Assembly (NCBI RefSeq): GCF_037911585.1
Contig: NZ_JBAJNS010000001.1
Coordinates: 1,797,001 to 1,861,000, forward strand
Length of the DNA stretch: 64,000 nucleotides
Origin: Streptomyces sp. GSL17-111
GTDB lineage: Bacteria; Actinomycetota; Actinomycetes; Streptomycetales; Streptomycetaceae
Reading direction: 5' to 3'
Below the pieces are notes generated by a model, which was given only the letters and a program-made list of their open reading frames with translations, was not told where the DNA came from and searched no databases. Positions 1-8,560 of the stretch are shown in pieces. Both the position numbers and the translations under genes were made by a program. Each line of letters begins with the position of its first letter. Position 1 is the stretch's first letter.

Positions 1-303
1 GGCGCGCGGCACCCGGTCGTCGCGGACCAGTTCGCGCTCGCGGGCCAGCTCCGGCTCGTCCGGGTCGAAGAGGTACGCCAGCATGTGCAGGCTGACCCCG
101 CCCAGGCGGCAGGACAGCTCCGCGCCCGTGACGAGCGTCAGACCGGTGGGGAGGGCCGCGACGGCCTCGTCGTACCCGGCGACGGTGTCGTGGTCGGTGA
201 GGGCGACGACGTCCAGCCCGGCCCGGGCGGCGTTCCGCACGAGCTGCGCGGGGGTGTCGGTGCCGTCGGAGGCGGTGGAGTGGGTGTGCAGGTCGATCCG
301 CAC
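1..303 (-). CDS. PHP-domain metal-dependent phosphoesterase (partial)
   Basis: Only the first 101 residues are inside the window; the gene runs off the left edge. The start is GTG at 303, giving VRIDLHTHS followed about 30 residues later by LTDHDT. These are motifs I and II of the PHP domain, whose His and Asp residues bind two or three metal ions. Stand-alone PHP proteins of this kind in actinobacteria are usually annotated as metal-dependent phosphoesterases of the TrpH type, acting on nucleotides or small phosphoesters in the cytoplasm. Substrate cannot be told from this fragment. It is the last visible gene of a minus-strand run with the two genes to its right. Confidence 0.85.
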   Translation of the reverse strand, partial: MRIDLHTHSTASDGTDTPAQLVRNAARAGLDVVALTDHDTVAGYDEAVAALPTGLTLVTGAELSCRLGGVSLHMLAYLFDPDEPELARERELVRDDRVPRA

Positions 304-433
304 AGGCACGCTCCGAACGCTCGACGGGGACAGGGGGACACGGGGCGGCCCCAGTCTAACGGCGGCCTCCGGCCGCTCCGACCGCGCCGTGGGGCCCCGC
401 GCCCACGCCCCGGGTGCCCGCGGGCGCGACGGC

Positions 434-1078
434 TCAGCCGAGGATGCGCGGCGACAGCGCGCCGCAGGGGACGAGGTCCACCTCGGCCCCGGCCTGACGC
501 AGGTCGGTCAGGACGAGTTCGTCGTAGAGCAGCAGCCCGGACTGGTCGGGCCAGGCCACGGCCCACAGCCACAGCCCGCAGGCCTCACCGGCGAACACCG
601 CGCGGTCCGCCGGGGTGCCCGCCACGTGCCACAGCGGGGTGGGCCGCCCGGCGGCCATGACCTTGGCCTGCGGCGGCCCGGAGACGGTCAGGTGCGGACC
701 GGGGTCGGGCCCGGGAATGCCGGCGTACCGGGCACCGAGGCCGACGCCCAGTTCCTCGGCGATCAGGAGGAGCTCACCCGGACCGCCCAGCGGGCAGGGG
801 CCGGAGCAGGCGACGGCCGTCGCGCGGCCACCGCTGCGGTCGTCACCCGCGCTGGCGACCCCGGTGAACAGCCAGCCGACGGGGAGGGGCCAGGGCATCC
901 ACACCGGCACCCGCGTCCTGTTCACCACCACGCCGAGCGCGTCCACGCTGGGCGGGATCACCGGCTGGAGCGGGTGCACGGTGCCGTGCACGTCGCACTG
1001 CCAGGTGTCGGCGAAGAGACCGGGTGCCCTGACCCGGCCACCGCATTTCGGGCAACTGGGTTCGCCCCTCATGGGCAT
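434..1078 (-). CDS. DUF6758-like conserved protein with N-terminal zinc ribbon
   Basis: The 214-residue product begins with a CPKCGG pair of cysteines and a further Cys-x-x-His near residue 30 (WQCDVHG), which looks like a small zinc ribbon. The rest is rich in Trp, Gly and Pro without a signal peptide or membrane segment. I recognise it as the conserved Streptomyces family listed as DUF6758; its function is not known to me. ATG at 1078 is preceded by GGGGAG at a normal distance; a second ATG at 1072 is possible. It lies 37 bases after the suppressor-of-fused gene on the same strand and is probably cotranscribed with it. Confidence 0.8.
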   Translation of the reverse strand: MPMRGEPSCPKCGGRVRAPGLFADTWQCDVHGTVHPLQPVIPPSVDALGVVVNRTRVPVWMPWPLPVGWLFTGVASAGDDRSGGRATAVACSGPCPLGGPGELLLIAEELGVGLGARYAGIPGPDPGPHLTVSGPPQAKVMAAGRPTPLWHVAGTPADRAVFAGEACGLWLWAVAWPDQSGLLLYDELVLTDLRQAGAEVDLVPCGALSPRILG

Positions 1079-1115
1079 CCACGGTGCTCCCCGAGTCGCC
1101 TTCCGTCAAGGACGA

Positions 1116-1748
1116 TCACCCGGTCAGGGGTACCGCCGCCCGGAAGGGGTCGCGCAGATCCGTGCCGTGGGAGAGCCAGCGCTCCTGGAGGGCCTGGGCC
1201 CCGTGCACCCGCTTCCACGCCGCCTCGGTCGGCGTCATGGGCAGCAGCGGCAGGAAGCGGACCGGCTCCCGGGGCGCGTCGAGCTCCAGGTCCTCGACCA
1301 TGCCGCCCGACTCGGCCACCAGGACGGAGGTGAACGGCGCCCCCGGCCACAGCGGCTCGCCGACGTCGAGCGAGGCCCCCGGGGCCACGACGACGCCCTC
1401 CACCTGGGGGGAGGCGGCGAGCACGGCGAGCGGGCGGAGCACCTTGTCGGTGTCCGCACCGCCGGGGCGCACGGAGAGCAGCAGCTCGGAGCGCGGCCCG
1501 CGCTCGGGGTCGGCGAGCGCGGCCGTCGGGTCGCTCATGGGGGCCGCGGACATGCCGAGGGTGACGTAGCGGACCACTCCGGCGGCTCCGCCGTCGGCCG
1601 GGCCGTCGGGGCCGGGCGCGCCCTCCGGGTCGACAAAGCGGAGGACCTCGATCCGGTCGGTGCCGAGGAAGGTGACCGCGGCCCGGGCGTCCGGTGCGCC
1701 GAGCGCGGAACGCAGGCGGGCCTCGACCAGTTCGAGAAGATCTGTCAT
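1116..1748 (-). CDS. Suppressor-of-fused domain protein
   Basis: The 210-residue protein matches the bacterial SUFU-domain family: a short helical start (TDLLELVEARL), then alternating strands including RYVTLGMSA, SELLLSVRP, VEGVVVAPG and FLPLLPMTPTE, typical of the conserved actinobacterial member. No catalytic motif, signal peptide or membrane helix is visible. Bacterial SUFU proteins are often linked to toxin or immunity contexts, but this one is in a housekeeping neighbourhood and I do not assign a role. Start is the ATG at 1748, with no strong ribosome site upstream. Divergent from corA. Confidence 0.8.
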   Translation of the reverse strand: MTDLLELVEARLRSALGAPDARAAVTFLGTDRIEVLRFVDPEGAPGPDGPADGGAAGVVRYVTLGMSAAPMSDPTAALADPERGPRSELLLSVRPGGADTDKVLRPLAVLAASPQVEGVVVAPGASLDVGEPLWPGAPFTSVLVAESGGMVEDLELDAPREPVRFLPLLPMTPTEAAWKRVHGAQALQERWLSHGTDLRDPFRAAVPLTG

Positions 1749-2144
1749 ACGTGGAGTTTAGGGGGGCTGTGCGGAGGGCAAAGAGCCGCCGGTTTTCGGC
1801 CGCGCGGCCGGAGGAACGCGCCTGCCGGGTGCTACCGTTGACCCGCCTGTCAAGGTGTGTGGCCAGCGGTGGATACCGACGCTCCCTCCGGGGAGCCGAC
1901 CGGAGGAGGTGGGGCGGACATGGATCCCAGCCGACCGTGCAGTAGCAGCCCGACCCCCGTCCGGCAGCGGCCCTGCTGACGTCGCCGTCCGCACCTTTCG
2001 GCTCCAGGCTCCCCGGCTCCCGTGCGCCCGCCCTCCGCGCGTCCGTGACCGCCCTTCACCGGGGCTCTGCGTGCTGTGCGGCGACCCACCCGCCACAGCG
2101 CCGCTGGCGGCTCGTTCCGCGTCATCCCCGCGAAGGAGCCCAGC
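1749..2144. other. Intergenic region between divergent SUFU and corA genes
   Basis: About 396 bases without a convincing gene. An inverted repeat TTGAC-N6-GTCAA lies at 1838-1853 and could supply a -35 element in either direction, but no matching -10 is seen at normal spacing. The long stretch before corA could be a leader; I could not recognise an M-box (magnesium riboswitch) fold by eye. A clear GAAGGAG ribosome site sits just before corA. Confidence 0.4.
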
Positions 2145-3287
2145 ATGTCGATGATCCGTGACCTGCGTGCCGCCGTCCGGCCCGCGCGTCGGCCCTTCCG
2201 TCGCGGCGCGGCCGGCGGCCCGTACCCGGGCTCCCCGGGCACGCCGTCGAGCGCGGTGGTCGACTGCGCCGTCTACCGCGACGGGCGCCGCAGCCCCGAG
2301 CGGCCCGCGCCGGACGAGGCGCTGGCCGCCGTCCGCGAAGGCGTGCGTCCCGACGGCTCGCGCGGGTTCGTGTGGATCGGTCTGCACGAGCCCACCGAGG
2401 AGGAGTTCGCCGGGATCGCGCGGGCGTTCGGCCTGCACCCGCTGGCCGTGGAGGACGCCGTCCACGCCCACCAGCGGCCCAAGCTGGAGCGGTACGACGA
2501 CTCGCTGTTCACGGTCATCAAGACCATCCACTACCGCGCGCACGCCGAACGCACCGCCGGGAGCCAGGTCGTCGAGACGGGCGAGGTCATGTGCTTCACG
2601 GGCGCCGACTACATCATCACCGTGCGGCACGGCGCTCAGGGCTCCCTGCGCGCGCTGCGGCACCGGCTGGAGGACGAACCGGAGCTGCTGGCCAAGGGCC
2701 CCTCCTCCGTCCTGCACGCCATCGCCGACCAGGCCGTCGACGGCTACCTGGCCGTCGCCGCCGCCGTGCAGGACGAGATCGACGACGTGGAGATCGACGT
2801 CTTCTCCCCGCAGTCCGGCGCCGGACGGGACGGGCAGCGGGCCGGTGGGGAGGCCGGCCGCATCTACCAGCTCAAGCGCGAGGTGCTGGGCTTCAAGCGC
2901 GCCGTGTCACCCCTGCTGCGTCCCATGCAGCAGCTCAGCGAGCGGCCGATGCGCGTCATCGACCCGGACATCCAGACGTACTTCCGCGACGTCGCCGACC
3001 ACCTGGCCCGCGTCAACGAGCAGGTGCTCGCCTTCGACGACCTGCTCAACTCCATCCTCCAGGCCAACCTGGCGCAGGCCACGGTGGCGCAGAACGAGGA
3101 CATGCGGAAGATCACGTCCTGGGCGGCCATCTTCGCGGTGCCGACGATGATCGCCGGGGTGTACGGCATGAACTTCGACCACATGCCCGAGACGGACTGG
3201 GAGTACGGCTACCCGGTCGTCATGCTCCTCATCGTGGCCTTCTGCGTCGCCATGCACCGTGGTTTCAAGCGGAACGGCTGGCTCTAG
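2145..3287 (+). CDS. corA: CorA family magnesium/cobalt transporter
   Basis: A 380-residue CorA protein. The long N-terminal part (about 1-320) forms the cytoplasmic alpha/beta and helical funnel, including EVMCFTGADYIITVRHG; two membrane helices lie near 325-340 and 355-370. The signature YGMNF sits at about residues 340-344, between the helices, where GMN forms the ion selectivity loop of the pentameric channel. The C-terminus ends in a basic tail, as in the family. The start is ATG 2145, chosen for GAAGGAG seven bases upstream. Its 3' end overlaps by 23 bases the 3' end of the convergent EamA gene, so no terminator separates them. A corA is also near the sigE locus in mycobacteria. Confidence 0.95.
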   Translation: MSMIRDLRAAVRPARRPFRRGAAGGPYPGSPGTPSSAVVDCAVYRDGRRSPERPAPDEALAAVREGVRPDGSRGFVWIGLHEPTEEEFAGIARAFGLHPLAVEDAVHAHQRPKLERYDDSLFTVIKTIHYRAHAERTAGSQVVETGEVMCFTGADYIITVRHGAQGSLRALRHRLEDEPELLAKGPSSVLHAIADQAVDGYLAVAAAVQDEIDDVEIDVFSPQSGAGRDGQRAGGEAGRIYQLKREVLGFKRAVSPLLRPMQQLSERPMRVIDPDIQTYFRDVADHLARVNEQVLAFDDLLNSILQANLAQATVAQNEDMRKITSWAAIFAVPTMIAGVYGMNFDHMPETDWEYGYPVVMLLIVAFCVAMHRGFKRNGWL

Positions 3288-4308
3288 GGGGCGTTCCGGA
3301 GGGAGCGTCGTCCGCGCCCCCGGGGCCGGGACGGTCGGGGTCGGCCGCTTCGGTGACGGCGGCCTCCTCCGGACCGCCCGCCGCGGCGGGCCCCGGCGCG
3401 CGCAGCACGAGCAGCAGCCCGGCCAGGATGACGCCGAGCGCGGGGTAGGCGACGGCCGGCGGCGTCTGGCCCAGCCACAGCGCGGCGATCAGCGCCGCAC
3501 CCGGAGTCTCCAGGAGGATCGCCGTGGACGTCACCGACGGGCCCAGGCCGCGCACGACGCGGTTGAGGACGGAGTGGCCGAGCAGCTGCGCGGTCACCGT
3601 CAGGACGACGAGTTTCAGCCACGTCTCGCCGCTGTACCCGGCGCCCAGGTCCGCGCCCGCGACCAGGCACGCCACCAGCAGCAGGACGGCCGTCGTGGTG
3701 TAGCAGACGAACGTGTACGCCGTCGTGGAGACCGTCCGGCGCACCTCGGAGCCCAGCAGCACGTACCCCGCCGCCGCCATGCCACCGGCGAGGGCCAGGG
3801 CGTCCCCGGCCAGCGCGCGCGGGGAGAGCGACAGGTCGACGCCGGTCAGCAGGAGCACGCCCGCGAACGCGACCGCCGTCCCCGCCCACACCGGTCTCGG
3901 CTGCCGGTGGCCGCGCAGCCGCAGCAGCAGCGTCGTCCAGATCGGAGTGGTCGTCACCAGGGCCGTCGAGGAGGCGACGGACGTCATGCTGAGGCTGGGC
4001 AGCCACAGCGCGAAGTGGAGGGCGAGCAGAGCACCGGCCGCCCCCGCGAGCAGGACGGTCCGGCCGCTGAGCCCGGCCAGCTCGGCGCGGTGCCGGGCGA
4101 GGGCGATCGGGGTGAGCACGCCGACGGCCATGGCGTTGCGCCAGAACGCGATGGCGAGTGCGGGCGCCGCCGTGGCGGCGATGAGCGGCGCGGACAGGGA
4201 GATGCCGGAGACGGCCACGGCGAGCAGGAACAGGTCCGTGCCGTGCCCCTGCCCGGCACCGGTGGACCGGGCCGTGGGCACCTCGCCCTTCCCGCGCTGA
4301 GCGCCCAC
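3265..4308 (-). CDS. EamA/DMT family transporter
   Basis: A 347-residue multi-spanning membrane protein with about ten hydrophobic segments arranged as two repeats of five, the pattern of the drug/metabolite transporter superfamily (EamA). Examples of helices are LFLLAVAVSGISLSAPLIAA, TVLLAGAAGALLALHFALWL and ALGVILAGLLLVLRA. Such proteins export amino acids or other small metabolites; the substrate is unknown here. The C-terminal 50 residues are a Pro/Gly/Ala-rich cytoplasmic tail. GTG at 4308 is preceded by AGGAG at seven bases, so it is preferred over an internal GTG at 4281. Convergent overlap with corA. Confidence 0.88.
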   Translation of the reverse strand: MGAQRGKGEVPTARSTGAGQGHGTDLFLLAVAVSGISLSAPLIAATAAPALAIAFWRNAMAVGVLTPIALARHRAELAGLSGRTVLLAGAAGALLALHFALWLPSLSMTSVASSTALVTTTPIWTTLLLRLRGHRQPRPVWAGTAVAFAGVLLLTGVDLSLSPRALAGDALALAGGMAAAGYVLLGSEVRRTVSTTAYTFVCYTTTAVLLLVACLVAGADLGAGYSGETWLKLVVLTVTAQLLGHSVLNRVVRGLGPSVTSTAILLETPGAALIAALWLGQTPPAVAYPALGVILAGLLLVLRAPGPAAAGGPEEAAVTEAADPDRPGPGGADDAPSGTPPRASRSA

Positions 4309-4397
4309 GTGCGTGCTCCTCCCGACCGGCTGTACGACAACCGGACCAGCCTACGGCGCGGCCCGGCCGGGCGAAGCCCGCACGGTAGGGTCGGGCC

Positions 4398-4949
4398 ATG
4401 ACCGAGACCACGCCCGGAGCGTCCGGGGCCCTGTTCGGGCGGGCTCTGATCGAGGAAGCCGCGAAGAAGTCCGCCCTCGTGTGGGTGCGCGGCCCGCAGG
4501 GCGGCCCGGCCCGCGCGCTGTGGCACGTGTGGCACGACGGCGCGGTCTGCCTCGTCGGGGACGGCCCGGCCGAGCAGCCGCTGGAGGGCCTCGGCCTGAC
4601 GGACGGCGCGGCCGCGACGGTCAGCGCCCGCAGCAAGGACAAGGGCGGCCGGCTCGTCGTCTGGCCCGCCCGCGTCACGGTGCTGGAAACGGGCGGCGAG
4701 GCGTGGACGGCCACGGCGGAGGAGCTGAAGGGCAAGCGGCTGAACGCCCCGGACTTCGAGGCCCTGCTCGACCGCTGGGGCCGCGAGTGCCGGGTCCTGC
4801 GCCTGACGCCCGCCGGGGAGCCGGTGGAGGCGCCCGGCACGATGCCGTCCGCCGCCGTGGCGGCCCCGCCCGTGCCCACTCCGGCGACCACGCGCCGACC
4901 CGCTCCTGCGGCACTCCCCCGGCTCCTGCGCGGGAAGCGCCGCGCCTGA
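4398..4949 (+). CDS. Conserved hypothetical protein
   Basis: 183 residues, no signal peptide or membrane helix. The N-terminal two thirds alternate strands and short helices (ALIEEAAKKSALVWVRG, ALWHVWHDGAVCLVGDG, RLVVWPARVTVLETG), resembling the split-barrel flavin-binding fold of pyridoxamine-phosphate-oxidase-like proteins, but I see no definite cofactor motif. The last 40 residues are a Pro/Ala/Arg-rich tail. It is a conserved single gene in streptomycetes as far as I recall; function unknown. Start is the ATG at 4398, divergent from the transporter at 4308. Confidence 0.7.
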   Translation: MTETTPGASGALFGRALIEEAAKKSALVWVRGPQGGPARALWHVWHDGAVCLVGDGPAEQPLEGLGLTDGAAATVSARSKDKGGRLVVWPARVTVLETGGEAWTATAEELKGKRLNAPDFEALLDRWGRECRVLRLTPAGEPVEAPGTMPSAAVAAPPVPTPATTRRPAPAALPRLLRGKRRA

Positions 4950-5012
4950 CGCCCGTCCCACACCTCCCGGACGCCTCCCGCCCCGGCCCGGCTCGCGTCC
5001 GGCACCGGAGCG

Positions 5013-5789
5013 TCACTCCGGAGGCGCCTCCGCGGTGATCTTCTTGCCGTAGTCGACGACCTGGTCGTCCTGCGGGGCGCGCAGGGAGAACTCCTTGCCC
5101 CAGTCGGACATGGTGATGACGCCCGCGTCCCCGGCCCGCTCCAGCCGCAGCGGGTACGGCGTGCCGATGAGGGAGACGTCCATCATGCCGCCGTCCCCGC
5201 CGTCGGCCGTGACACGGATCGTGCGGACGCCGTCGACCTCCCCGCGCTCGCCGGTCTCCCGCTTCCCGTCCATGGCGAGCACGCCCTCCAGCAGGACGTC
5301 CAGCTCCGTGAAGCCGCTGAGCTGCGCGTAGGCCGGATCGCCCGGGGGCACCTTCACGTACTTGCCGTCGAGCTTGCCCGCGGCCTCCCGGTCGCTCTCG
5401 GTGGGCTCCTCGCCCTCCTGCCCCTGCTGGGCCCAGAAGTCGGCGTCGGCTTTGAGGAAGAGGTCCTTCTCGACCCGCAGCAGCTCGAAGCGGCTGCCGC
5501 CCCTGGCGGACACCTCGCCTATGCCGCCGGCGTCCGTGAGCCGCATGTCGAGCCGGTAGGTGCGGCCCTCGCTGAGCAGCGTGCCGGTGAGCCGCACGGC
5601 GTCGGCCCGCTCCGCCGCCGCCCGGGCCTTGTCCTCGACCTGCTCGGCGGTCAACTTCCCGACGCCGTTGGTGCCCGCGTCCGGGTCCTCGCCGCCGCAG
5701 GCCGTGAGCATCGCCACAAGCCCCGTCCCCACGGCCCCCAGCACAACCCTTCTGCCGATCCGGGCCATTGCGGGACGTACTGCGGTCAC
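5013..5789 (-). CDS. LppX/LprG-like secreted lipoprotein
   Basis: A 258-residue lipoprotein. The start is GTG 5789 (GGAAG six bases upstream). Two Arg residues at 13-14 and a hydrophobic stretch lead to the lipobox LTAC with Cys31 as the lipidated residue. The mature part alternates strands (RTYRLDMRLTDAG, DLFLKADADFW, VRTIRVTADGG, YPLRLERAG), consistent with the half-barrel fold of mycobacterial LppX/LprG, which carries lipids across the cell envelope. The fold call is inferred from pattern; the cargo is unknown. It is divergent from mrp with about 105 bases between starts. Confidence 0.75.
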   Translation of the reverse strand: MTAVRPAMARIGRRVVLGAVGTGLVAMLTACGGEDPDAGTNGVGKLTAEQVEDKARAAAERADAVRLTGTLLSEGRTYRLDMRLTDAGGIGEVSARGGSRFELLRVEKDLFLKADADFWAQQGQEGEEPTESDREAAGKLDGKYVKVPPGDPAYAQLSGFTELDVLLEGVLAMDGKRETGERGEVDGVRTIRVTADGGDGGMMDVSLIGTPYPLRLERAGDAGVITMSDWGKEFSLRAPQDDQVVDYGKKITAEAPPE

Positions 5790-5894
5790 GGCGGTCTTCC
5801 TCCGATGACGGTGGGCGTGGGGAACCGCACCCTACCCTTCCGCCCGGGGCACCTGACCGTGAAGGTCCGGCAGCGGTCGCCGTACCATCGTCGT

Positions 5895-7052
5895 ATGGCT
5901 ACCGACACGTACGGACCGGCTCCCACCGACGAGGCGGTGCGCGCCGCGCTCGCCACGGTGAACGATCCGGAGATCCACCGTCCGATCACCGACCTCGGCA
6001 TGGTCAAGTCCGTCGACATCGCCGCCGACGGCTCGGTGGCGGTCGCCGTCTACCTCACCGTCTCGGGCTGTCCGATGCGTGAGACGATCGTCTCACGGGT
6101 CACCGAGGCGGTGCGCGGGGTCGCGGGGGTGACCGGCGTCGAGGTGGAGCTGGACGTCATGAGCGACGAGCAGCGCCGTGAGCTGGCCACGTCCCTACGG
6201 GGTGGCCAGGCCGAGCGCGAGGTGCCGTTCGCCCAGCCGAACTCCCTCACCCGCGTGTACTGCGTGGCCTCCGGCAAGGGCGGCGTCGGCAAGTCGTCCG
6301 TGACGGTGAACCTGGCCGCCGCGATGGCGGCCGACGGGCTGAAGGTCGGCGTCGTGGACGCGGACATCTACGGCCACTCGGTGCCGCGCATGCTGGGCGC
6401 CGAGGGCCGGCCCACCCAGGTCGAGGACATGATCATGCCGCCGTCCGCGCACGGCGTGAAGGTGATCTCCATCGGCATGTTCACCCCGGGCAACGCCCCG
6501 GTCGTGTGGCGCGGGCCGATGCTGCACCGCGCGCTCCAGCAGTTCCTCGCCGACGTCTACTGGGGCGACCTGGACGTGCTCCTGCTCGACCTGCCGCCCG
6601 GCACCGGCGACATCGCCATCTCCGTGGCCCAGCTGATCCCCAACGCCGAGATCCTGGTCGTCACCACTCCGCAGCAGGCCGCCGCCGAGGTGGCCGAACG
6701 GGCCGGTTCGATCGCCGTGCAGACGCACCAGAAGATCGTGGGCGTCGTGGAGAACATGTCGGGGCTGCCCTGCCCGCACTGTGACGAGATGGTGGACGTC
6801 TTCGGCACCGGCGGCGGTCAGCGCGTCGCCGAGGGCCTCTCCCGCACGACGGGCACGAACGTGCCGGTGCTCGGCGCCATCCCCATCGACGTCCGGCTGC
6901 GCGAGGGCGGCGACGAGGGCAAGCCGGTGGTCCTGACGGACCCGGATTCGCCGGCCGGTGCCGCGATCCGCTCCGTCGCGGGCAAGCTGGGCGGCCGTCA
7001 GCGCGGCCTGTCGGGCCTGTCCCTGGGCATCACGCCGCGCAACAAGTTCTGA
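5895..7052 (+). CDS. mrp: Mrp/NBP35 family iron-sulfur cluster carrier ATPase
   Basis: A 385-residue Mrp (ApbC) protein. Residues 1-90 are a MIP18/DUF59 domain (PTDEAVRAALATVNDPEIH); residues 120-380 form the ParA-like ATPase with the deviant Walker A GKGGVGKS at 127-134 and the switch DLPPGTGD at about 232-239. Cys293 and Cys296 in PCPHC are the paired cysteines that hold a bridging 4Fe-4S cluster in the dimer. The role is assembly and transfer of Fe-S clusters to client proteins in the cytoplasm. ATG 5895 was chosen because the DUF59 domain begins right after it. A strong terminator follows. Mycobacteria also carry mrp next to the sigE-htrA-tatB locus. Confidence 0.95.
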   Translation: MATDTYGPAPTDEAVRAALATVNDPEIHRPITDLGMVKSVDIAADGSVAVAVYLTVSGCPMRETIVSRVTEAVRGVAGVTGVEVELDVMSDEQRRELATSLRGGQAEREVPFAQPNSLTRVYCVASGKGGVGKSSVTVNLAAAMAADGLKVGVVDADIYGHSVPRMLGAEGRPTQVEDMIMPPSAHGVKVISIGMFTPGNAPVVWRGPMLHRALQQFLADVYWGDLDVLLLDLPPGTGDIAISVAQLIPNAEILVVTTPQQAAAEVAERAGSIAVQTHQKIVGVVENMSGLPCPHCDEMVDVFGTGGGQRVAEGLSRTTGTNVPVLGAIPIDVRLREGGDEGKPVVLTDPDSPAGAAIRSVAGKLGGRQRGLSGLSLGITPRNKF

Positions 7053-7071
7053 GCGGCCACGGCGCCGTCCG

Positions 7072-7121
7072 GCACGCGGTGGAGGGCGGGACCGCGCACG
7101 GTCCCGCCCTCCACCGCGTGC
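7072..7121. terminator. Bidirectional terminator between mrp and the convergent gene
   Basis: A perfect 22-base-pair inverted repeat (7072-7093 with 7100-7121) separated by a six-base loop. It lies between two convergent genes, so it can stop transcription from both sides. No U-tract, as usual in streptomycetes. Confidence 0.88.
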
Positions 7122-7131
7122 GCGTGACGTC

Positions 7132-7797
7132 TCACTCCGTCTCGACGGCCGACGCCGCGTAGGCCGTGATGTCCTGGATCACGCTGAAGCCGAGGCCGTA
7201 GGCGCTCATACCGCGCCCGTAGGCCCCGATGTGGACGTCGTTCCCCGCCGAGCCCGCCAGCACCCAGCCGTACTCGGAGTCGCGGTGGTGGAACGGCGTG
7301 GGCGTGCCGTCCACCGGCAGGTTCAGCGTCGACCAGCCCTCGCCCCCGACGTGGTCGGCGAGGTCCCAGGCGATGGCCGTCTGCTGGTCGAGCCAGTCCT
7401 GCCGCAGCGCCCGCTCCATGTGGGTGGGCCAGGTGCACGACAGCAGGCCGGAACCGGCCAGCCAGGCCGCCGAGGAGACCGAGGTGGCCTCCAGCATCCC
7501 CGTGCCGTCCGCACTGCGGCGCAGCGGACGGCTCGCCACGGTGACGACGACGGCGAAGCGCTGCTCGTCGGGGCTCGTCTCCACCCGCAGCGACGGCTCG
7601 TCACCGTGGCCGGTGGAGCCGTGTTCGACGGTGCCGTCAGCCGCGGCACCGACCTGCATCAGCCAGCGCGGTCCGGTGAACGCCTCGTCCAGCCCGTACC
7701 ACGGGAAGGCGGCCATGAGGTACCCGTCCACGCTGCGGTGTGCGGTCGGAGCCGGGGCGAACGCCGGTGTCTGTGCCGCCCGTCTGGTGCTCTCCAT
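7132..7797 (-). CDS. Conserved hypothetical protein
   Basis: 221 residues, soluble, without signal peptide. The sequence is rich in Trp, Gly and aromatic residues (YLMAAFPWYGLDEAF, GPRWLMQVGAAADG, AVVVTVASRPLRR, HIGAYGRGMSAYGLGFSVI) and looks like a mixed alpha/beta protein. I recognise it as a conserved streptomycete family between mrp and tatB but know no function. Start ATG 7797 with GAGGAGG ten bases upstream. It is expressed alone, with the terminator of mrp downstream. Confidence 0.65.
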   Translation of the reverse strand: MESTRRAAQTPAFAPAPTAHRSVDGYLMAAFPWYGLDEAFTGPRWLMQVGAAADGTVEHGSTGHGDEPSLRVETSPDEQRFAVVVTVASRPLRRSADGTGMLEATSVSSAAWLAGSGLLSCTWPTHMERALRQDWLDQQTAIAWDLADHVGGEGWSTLNLPVDGTPTPFHHRDSEYGWVLAGSAGNDVHIGAYGRGMSAYGLGFSVIQDITAYAASAVETE

Positions 7798-7925
7798 GTG
7801 CGCGAAGCCTCCTCGCCGGTGACACCCGGGCTTACTGCCCTGGACACAGGGAGGATAACTACCAGGACGCGCCGTGTCCGATCAGGGGATCAGTTGATCA
7901 GGTGATGAATCCGACGTGTCATGCC

Positions 7926-8447
7926 TCAGGTGGCGTCCGCGTCGAACGGCGGCGGGGTCCGCGCGGGCTCCACGTCCTTCTTCCGCAGCAGGTCGGGGAC
8001 GGTGGAGGACGCCCCGGAGCTCTGCCCGGCACCGGCGGCGGCCCCGGCGGCCGCCGCTGACGTGCCGGCCGCCGCGACGGGGCCGGGCGCGCCCCGGCCG
8101 CTCACCACGTCGGTCATCTCCGTCAGCTCCTTGCGCACGTCGAGGGCGCGCAGGTCCTCCCGCATGTCCAGACTGTTGCGCAGATCCTTGAGGCCGAGGG
8201 CGTCGTCATCGCCCATCAGGTGCTTCTGCGCGAAACGCTTGGGGTGCAGGTCCTGGAACTCGAAGTCCTGGTAGTCCGGACCGAGCTCCTTCCTGATGTC
8301 GTCCCTGGCGTTGTCGGAGAACTGCCGCACCTTGCGGATGAACCCCGCGACGTCCTGGATCAGCTTCGGGAGCTTGTCCGGGCCGAAGAGGAGCACGGCG
8401 AGGATGAACAGCACCACGAATTCGAGGGCTCCTATGTCCATGAACAC
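7926..8447 (-). CDS. tatB: Sec-independent protein translocase TatB
   Basis: A 173-residue TatB. The GTG start at 8447 (GGAGGAG seven bases upstream) gives VFMDIGALEFVVLF, the extracellular start and single membrane helix of TatB, followed by the hinge FGPDKLPK and a long amphipathic helix (LIQDVAGFIRKVRQFSDNARDDIRKEL cut here to its character: basic and acidic alternation). The C-terminal 60 residues are a low-complexity Ala/Gly/Pro tail. TatB binds twin-arginine signal peptides with TatC in the membrane and passes folded proteins to TatA. In mycobacteria tatB also follows sigE, rseA and htrA, which supports the identity. Confidence 0.93.
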   Translation of the reverse strand: MFMDIGALEFVVLFILAVLLFGPDKLPKLIQDVAGFIRKVRQFSDNARDDIRKELGPDYQDFEFQDLHPKRFAQKHLMGDDDALGLKDLRNSLDMREDLRALDVRKELTEMTDVVSGRGAPGPVAAAGTSAAAAGAAAGAGQSSGASSTVPDLLRKKDVEPARTPPPFDADAT

Positions 8448-8471
8448 TGTGCCGCTCCTCCAAGGCTCTGC

Positions 8472-8496
8472 CGGGCGGGGTGTCGTGCCCCGCCCG
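8472..8496 (-). terminator. Hairpin between the htrA-like gene and tatB
   Basis: Nine-base-pair GC stem (8472-8480 with 8488-8496), seven-base loop, just downstream of the protease stop and upstream of the tatB start. It may partly separate the two transcription units. Confidence 0.55.
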
Positions 8497-8560
8497 TCAC
8501 GGTACCCGGACGGGGGCGCCCAGCGGGAGCCGGTCGACCCGACGCGTCGGGGTCAGGGGT

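Noticed and set aside
1870..2144. Magnesium riboswitch (M-box) in the leader of corA
   Set aside because: The leader is long enough, but I could not find the conserved helices by eye; a covariance search would decide.
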